From NCBI GenBank assembly GCA_024697285.1, contig JAILFY010000023.1, positions 1 to 35,425 of the forward strand: DNA of 35,425 nucleotides, in the 5' to 3' direction. Under the pieces are notes generated by a model. That model did no database searches. It was not told the DNA's origin and worked only from the letters and a program-made list of their open reading frames with translations. Position 1 is the first letter of the stretch; each line of letters opens with the position of its first letter. A program made the translations under genes and the position numbers. Origin of the DNA: Bacteroidaceae bacterium. GTDB lineage: Bacteria; Bacteroidota; Bacteroidia; Bacteroidales; Bacteroidaceae. Shown here one piece after another: positions 31,254 to 35,425 of this stretch.

Positions 31254-31945
31254 TGTCGTTGGATGGAAGAGGGGATAGGTTTATTCGGGGCCCTCACTAC
31301 GGCCGTGTCCTGACGGGGTCCCTGGGAGGGTGTCTGCACCGGAGCCTCGGCGGGAGAAGAGGAGTCGGAGACGGGAGTGAAACCAGAGGAAGAAGTGATA
31401 TGGTAGTCGGTCATCTCCTCGTTGGAGCGGAAGCAATCGCCTTCGAGTTGCTGGTCGTTGTCGGGTCGGGTGACCCGCACAAACATATTGCTCCACATCG
31501 TATGAGCATTCATGTCCCAGAAGAGTTCCTCGGAGCGGAAGAGGGTGCCTTCGCGGTTGAGCATCACCACACGTCCCCGCAACTCCCACAGGCGGTTGTC
31601 GTGACAATAGGCGGTATCGGCCTGCAGGTGCCATTCCACATGGAAGGTGGTGTCGAATTTCTCCAGGAACAAGCCCTTGAGGAAGGTCCATTTCTGGGGC
31701 TGAGTGGTGTATATATTCCAGTCCTCTGCCACTATCTTATAGCTGATGACGCCGGAGTCGGAGATGAGGTTGGAGATTCCGTGGGACGTCATGAAAGGCA
31801 AGGAGTCCTCTGGGCTCACTGCAGGAGCTATGTGCTCGTGTTTTTCGTCGCATCCAACGAGTCCGGCAATGAACAAGAGGACGAGACAGCACTTCTGGCA
31901 GAGTAGTAGCTGTTTCAAGGGCGCAACGTTTATTGGAACTTCCAT
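31250..31945 (-). CDS. lptC: LptC, LPS transport protein
   Basis: The 231-residue protein links the LptBFG extractor to LptA in the periplasm during LPS transport. A lipobox-like IAGLVGC (Cys32) follows a hydrophobic stretch, so it may be lipid-anchored rather than helix-anchored. The beta-jellyroll is seen in GVISYKIVAEDWNIY, GLFLEKFDTTFHVEWHLQADTAYC and LWELRGRVVMLNREGTLFRSEELFWD, the last a well-conserved LptC motif. The Pro/Ser-rich tail (about 195-231) is variable. ATG at 31945 overlaps the end of the upstream outer membrane protein gene by 16 bp, and the stop overlaps the CNNM start by 4 bp. Confidence 0.9.
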   Translation of the reverse strand: MEVPINVAPLKQLLLCQKCCLVLLFIAGLVGCDEKHEHIAPAVSPEDSLPFMTSHGISNLISDSGVISYKIVAEDWNIYTTQPQKWTFLKGLFLEKFDTTFHVEWHLQADTAYCHDNRLWELRGRVVMLNREGTLFRSEELFWDMNAHTMWSNMFVRVTRPDNDQQLEGDCFRSNEEMTDYHITSSSGFTPVSDSSSPAEAPVQTPSQGPRQDTAVVRAPNKPIPSSIQRQ

Positions 31946-33267
31946 TTTGCGAACCAGCCTTCGTTGAAGGTCAGTCCGATGTTGATACGGAAGATGTTTT
32001 CGGTGATGAGGGCAGAAGAGGAGGGCTTGCGCTGGGTCCATTGTACACCGATATTGAGGATGGAACGGCCGTTCCACCTATTGGATATGGGCAGTCCCAG
32101 TCCTGCTGTCAGTCCCAGTTCCCGGGGACCTTCCAGTCCATTTACTTTCAGGTTCGGTGTGGCGTAGTAGATGCCTGCCCGATAGTTAATGCGATGGAGG
32201 TAAGACCTGTCAAAACGTGCCGGAACATATTCTGCACCAGCGTTGAATCTATAGCGGTCGGAATAAGCTCCGGTAGCGGACTTGTAGGTGGTGCTGGAAG
32301 CGTCGGTGCCGACGTTGGACAGCCGGGGCGCCACGCAGTTTCCCCATTGCTCGAGTGTCAGGTCAGCTGCCACCGTGAGTTTCTCGTCGTGTTGCCAGGC
32401 GGCGCCAAGGCTATAGGTCATGGGGATTTCAAAGGCTTTGTTGGAAGTGCGCTGAATGGTATCTCCACTTTGGGAAATGCGCATCATTCCAGCATCGCCG
32501 CCTATGCGATGTCCCAGCCCTATGGTTGCTCCGATGGTGAGGTCGTTCTTCTTGTTGAGGTGCAGTTGGTATTGTGCACCTAAGTCCAGTTTCCAGGAAC
32601 TCAGCTCAGCGGAATAGGCAGTCGTGAGACTGCTGTAGCTGGAGGAGTTCGTGGTTCCGTTCTCGGCAAAGGACTGGAAGACGGTGTTGTTGATGTCGCC
32701 CCAAAGATAGCTTAAGTTAGCACCGATGGAGAGGTCTTTCCAGATGTTCCATCCGGCACCTATGTATGCTTGATGAAGTCCACCGTTGCCGTAGTACGAG
32801 AGGTTCTGTGTCACCGTCTGGTTAGAGAGGTCGTCCTTCATCACAAAATGATCCTGAGAGAAGTTGTAGCCAATGCTGGTGTAAGGCACGAACCCCATGC
32901 TCATACCCAGTCCCGGAAGGACGCGGAAGGCGGCGTTGACATAATCAAAAGAGGTATTGTTGGCGCTCTGATGGCTGCCGCCAACGGCATACAGGGAGCG
33001 CTGTAGCCCCATTCCCACATCGAAGATAAAGGTCAGGGAGTCTGTGGCAGAATAGCTTGCGGGGTTCAGCATATTCACACGACTGCCGTCGCGCAACCCC
33101 TGAGCCACACCTCCCATGGAACGGTTGTAGCCCTGCGACTGGTCGTTCTGAAGTCCCAGCCCAAAACGGGAATAGGAAGAGTTGGAACCATCGGTCTGGG
33201 CAGAGAGGGGGAAAGGGATAAGGCTGACGGCCGCTATGGCCAAGAGAAGGGGATATCTCAGTTTCAT
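31930..33267 (-). CDS. Predicted outer membrane beta-barrel protein (PorV/FadL-like)
   Basis: The 445-residue protein has a signal peptide ending near LPLSAQ (residue 24) and a beta-rich body with alternating aromatic strands (SSYSRFGLGLQNDQ, YNFSQDH, KLDLGAQYQLHL), ending in FAKWKFQ. SVNMLNPASYSA-like text (RVNMLNPASYSATDSL) resembles the GxxxNPAS motif of the FadL/PorV-like group. It probably forms a barrel of about 14 strands. Gene order coaX - this gene - lptC suggests a general envelope role. No substrate or partner can be named. Confidence 0.82.
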   Translation of the reverse strand: MKLRYPLLLAIAAVSLIPFPLSAQTDGSNSSYSRFGLGLQNDQSQGYNRSMGGVAQGLRDGSRVNMLNPASYSATDSLTFIFDVGMGLQRSLYAVGGSHQSANNTSFDYVNAAFRVLPGLGMSMGFVPYTSIGYNFSQDHFVMKDDLSNQTVTQNLSYYGNGGLHQAYIGAGWNIWKDLSIGANLSYLWGDINNTVFQSFAENGTTNSSSYSSLTTAYSAELSSWKLDLGAQYQLHLNKKNDLTIGATIGLGHRIGGDAGMMRISQSGDTIQRTSNKAFEIPMTYSLGAAWQHDEKLTVAADLTLEQWGNCVAPRLSNVGTDASSTTYKSATGAYSDRYRFNAGAEYVPARFDRSYLHRINYRAGIYYATPNLKVNGLEGPRELGLTAGLGLPISNRWNGRSILNIGVQWTQRKPSSSALITENIFRINIGLTFNEGWFAKWKFQ

Positions 33268-34028
33268 TCTTGCTCTAATTTAAGTTTCCTTACGTGGCGG
33301 AGGATGCAGTTGAGGCCGCGTGGCACGAGGAAATGGTCTGCAAAGATAGTATTTTTAATTGTGGTGGCAAAATTTATGTCGTCTCCACCCGTTAAAAAAA
33401 CCAAAAGGTCGGGATATTTTGCTTTAAAATGTCGTACGTAGCCTTCTATCTCGTGTTGCATCCCGACAATGACGCCCGAACGTATTGCCGTTTCCGTGTC
33501 ATATCCCATGTCGGGTGTGGCCCCTTCTGCCTCCACCAGCGGCAGGCGGGGGAAGTAGTCGTCTATGGCCCGCAAACGAGCGTGCAAGCCGGGAGATATG
33601 TTGCCTCCTGAGTAAGCGCCCTCCGACGAGACGAGGTCGAAGGTGATGCAACTGCCTGCATCGATGATGAGCAGGTTGTGGTCGGGGTGCTGGGACCAGG
33701 CGCCTACGGCAGCTGCCAGGCGGTCGGAACCCAGAGTCTGTGGAGTGCGGTAGTTGTTTTGAATAGGAATGGGCGTCTCGGAAGTGAACCTGATGAGGGG
33801 GCACGAGAAGAGCCGGAGGTGCTCCTCGGCTTCTTCCGGGAGATCCACCACGGAACTGACGATGGCGGCCTCGAAGGTGACACCTTTCCACGACGATGAG
33901 GAGTCGGACAATAAACGAGGAATGATTTCCAAGGAGTGTCCGACTTCGCTTTTGTGGTCCTTCAAAATGTCACCATCAAACAGAAAAAGCTTGCTGATGG
34001 TGTTTCCTATATCGATAATAACGTTCAT
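33264..34028 (-). CDS. coaX: Type III pantothenate kinase
   Basis: The 254-residue enzyme phosphorylates pantothenate in the first step of coenzyme A synthesis. The N-terminal phosphate loop DIGNTISKLFLF (residues 6-17), GSDRLAAAVGAW at about 103-114 and IIDAGSCITFDLV at about 123-135 are the CoaX signatures. GGNISPGLHARL follows. Its ATG at 34028 is 9 nt after a strong promoter element. Its stop overlaps the outer membrane protein start (ATGA), so it heads a tightly coupled envelope operon. Confidence 0.95.
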   Translation of the reverse strand: MNVIIDIGNTISKLFLFDGDILKDHKSEVGHSLEIIPRLLSDSSSSWKGVTFEAAIVSSVVDLPEEAEEHLRLFSCPLIRFTSETPIPIQNNYRTPQTLGSDRLAAAVGAWSQHPDHNLLIIDAGSCITFDLVSSEGAYSGGNISPGLHARLRAIDDYFPRLPLVEAEGATPDMGYDTETAIRSGVIVGMQHEIEGYVRHFKAKYPDLLVFLTGGDDINFATTIKNTIFADHFLVPRGLNCILRHVRKLKLEQE

Positions 34029-34036
34029 TTTCGGCT

Positions 34037-34045
34037 GCAAAGATA
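34037..34045 (-). promoter_or_regulatory. -7 element of the coaX operon
   Basis: On the minus strand this reads TATCTTTGC, ending 8 nt before the coaX ATG. The leader would be only a few bases. Confidence 0.7.
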
Positions 34046-34097
34046 CAGAAAAATGAAAAAATAGAAGAAGGAAGAAGTAAAAATAAAATTAAATGTG

Positions 34098-34106
34098 TAA
34101 CTTTGC
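34098..34106 (+). promoter_or_regulatory. -7 element of the DUF4105 gene
   Basis: TAACTTTGC ends 8 nt before the ATG at 34115. An in-frame TTG at 34103 lies inside the element and is not a likely start. Confidence 0.7.
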
Positions 34107-34114
34107 ACCCGTTT

Positions 34115-35389
34115 ATGAGATATTTCACCTCTTTCGTCCTTCTTCTGGCTACCTTTATGTTTCCTTCTGCGCTTGTCGCACAGGCGGAGACAGAGGGTGG
34201 AGTTGCCGTTGTTGCTTCGGACGTGCTGGCAGAAGTTGTCCCGGAGGTTGCGGCGCCCAAGCGACTGATCGATTCCACACTTACTGTCAGTCTGCTCACT
34301 TGCTCACCCGGTCAGGAGACCTACGAGCTCTATGGCCATACAGCTATTCGCCTGACCACCAGCCAGGACACTCTCGGTGTCGTATATAATTATGGTGTCT
34401 TCGACTTCCATGCCCCTCATTTCGTGTGGCGCTTTGTCTTGGGCGAGTGTGATTATTTGCTTTGGGGGGAGCCCTTGATTTCCTTCCTGAACCAGTATTA
34501 TGTCCGAGGCTCATGGGTAAGGGAACAAGTGCTGAACCTCACGCCCGAGGAGGCCAACAGGCTCAGGGACTCCTTGCAGCACGAGAGTATGCCCGAAAAC
34601 AGAGTCTATCGCTACAACATCTTCAGGAACAACTGCACTACGCGTGCGCGCGATATTATAGAAAGGTGTATTGATGGCCAAGTAGAGTACCCCGTTCGTG
34701 CTCCCAGAAACACGTTCCGGACCATCCTCCATCAGTTCACTCGAGGCCATGAGTGGTCCGAGGAAGGCAACGACCTCCTCCTGGGCACAGAAGTGGATAC
34801 TTTGATAACAGAACGCGACGAGATGTTTTCGCCCATCTATCTGATGTGGTATGTCGACAGCGCATTCATCTATGCAGGCCGCGACAGATATCGTAATCTG
34901 GTGCGCGAGTCCCGGTTGTTGTTGCCCGCCAATGATACTCTTCGTCAGCGCGCCTTCGATGCTTTGCCCTCATTCCCCCTTTCGCCTCGGGTGCTGGGGT
35001 GGCTCTTGTTCGCTCTCGGGTGCGGTGTCGCATACCTGGAATGGCGCCGCCGCCGCATCTGCTGGCCTGTGGATGCCGTCTTGATGACCCTTCAGGGGGT
35101 GGCGGGACTACTGTTGGTCTTCATGGCACTTTTCTCTGTGCATCCTGGTGTGGCGTCAAATTGGCAGGTGTGGGTGTTGAACCCCCTTCCCCTTCTTTTC
35201 GTATATTCTGTGGTTCGGGCTGATTGCAGAGGCCAACGTCATGTCTATCATGCATTTGCGGCCACTTTCCTCGCCTTGTTCCTCATCTTTTATTTTATAA
35301 TTCCCCAGGACTTCAGTCAGTTGATTCTTCCTCTGGCACTCCTTTTGCTGAGTCGTGCTGTAGTTCATCTGTTAGTCTATAGAAAGTAA
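34115..35389 (+). CDS. DUF4105 (Lnb-like) envelope membrane protein
   Basis: The 424-residue protein has a signal peptide or first helix ending near residue 23. A periplasmic DUF4105 domain spans about 50-255, with conserved His75 in ELYGHTAIRL and Cys174 in FRNNCTTRARD, a probable thiol catalytic pair. About four membrane helices lie at residues 298-420. As I recall, this domain has been connected to lipoprotein N-acylation in Bacteroides (Lnb), which would make it a lipoprotein N-acyltransferase; I cannot verify that for this protein. It is divergent from coaX. The few bases after its stop (35390-35425) show no feature. Confidence 0.82.
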   Translation: MRYFTSFVLLLATFMFPSALVAQAETEGGVAVVASDVLAEVVPEVAAPKRLIDSTLTVSLLTCSPGQETYELYGHTAIRLTTSQDTLGVVYNYGVFDFHAPHFVWRFVLGECDYLLWGEPLISFLNQYYVRGSWVREQVLNLTPEEANRLRDSLQHESMPENRVYRYNIFRNNCTTRARDIIERCIDGQVEYPVRAPRNTFRTILHQFTRGHEWSEEGNDLLLGTEVDTLITERDEMFSPIYLMWYVDSAFIYAGRDRYRNLVRESRLLLPANDTLRQRAFDALPSFPLSPRVLGWLLFALGCGVAYLEWRRRRICWPVDAVLMTLQGVAGLLLVFMALFSVHPGVASNWQVWVLNPLPLLFVYSVVRADCRGQRHVYHAFAATFLALFLIFYFIIPQDFSQLILPLALLLLSRAVVHLLVYRK

Positions 35390-35425
35390 ATGAAGTCTCC
35401 TTCTTCCATAAATAAGACCTGTTTG

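Overview
The window looks like a chromosomal segment of a Bacteroidales bacterium, most likely Prevotella or a close relative, with roughly balanced GC. The evidence is the repeated Bacteroidetes-type -7 promoter element TAnnTTTGC in front of many genes, the short RpoD lacking region 1.1, an eukaryote/archaeal-type ProRS, an LptC/CoaX/CNNM operon, a DUF5103 type IX secretion plug protein, and GH29 and GH78 glycosidases with Sec or lipoprotein signals. I saw no rRNA, tRNA, phage, insertion sequence or CRISPR array.

Layout. Positions 1-1802: periplasmic HtrA-type protease and a strong terminator. 1823-5932: the primary sigma factor rpoD, behind a structured leader, heads a tight co-directional run: a small putative lipoprotein, an HPr-kinase-like ATPase, an S26B-like (SipW/Sec11-type) peptidase, a PqqD-like protein and the transglycosylase mtgA. 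Between kinase and peptidase lies a 49-bp tandem array that duplicates the gene junction and makes three 10-codon decoy minigenes. 6350-13713: DUF1460 amidase-like protein, type IX plug protein, TRIC-type channel, OmpA-family lipoprotein, proS and an AmpG-like MFS transporter. 13747-16248: cutC, GH29 fucosidase and WbuC-like cupin on the minus strand. 16528-20835: TerB-DnaJ protein, Omp28-like protein, small lipoprotein and B3/B4-domain protein. 21525-29846 (minus): GH78 rhamnosidase, transglutaminase-like lipoprotein, NTF2-like protein and PpiD-like foldase. 29976-34028 (minus): overlapping operon coaX - outer membrane protein - lptC - CNNM/CorC protein. 34115-35389: DUF4105 (Lnb-like) membrane protein.

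Most products serve the cell envelope (peptidoglycan, lipoprotein, LPS and outer membrane maintenance) or glycan breakdown. The most unusual material is non-coding: the 49-bp minigene array inside the rpoD operon; a dispersed repeat found in all three long convergent intergenic regions (about 5.9-6.3, 9.6-9.8 and 21.3-21.4 kb); a 22-bp minisatellite of alternating purine-pyrimidine sequence next to one of these; and strings of short triloop hairpins separated by CTTAAAC-type linkers at three loci. The kinase-like / peptidase / PqqD-like trio is the best candidate for an undescribed system; no substrate peptide is recognisable.
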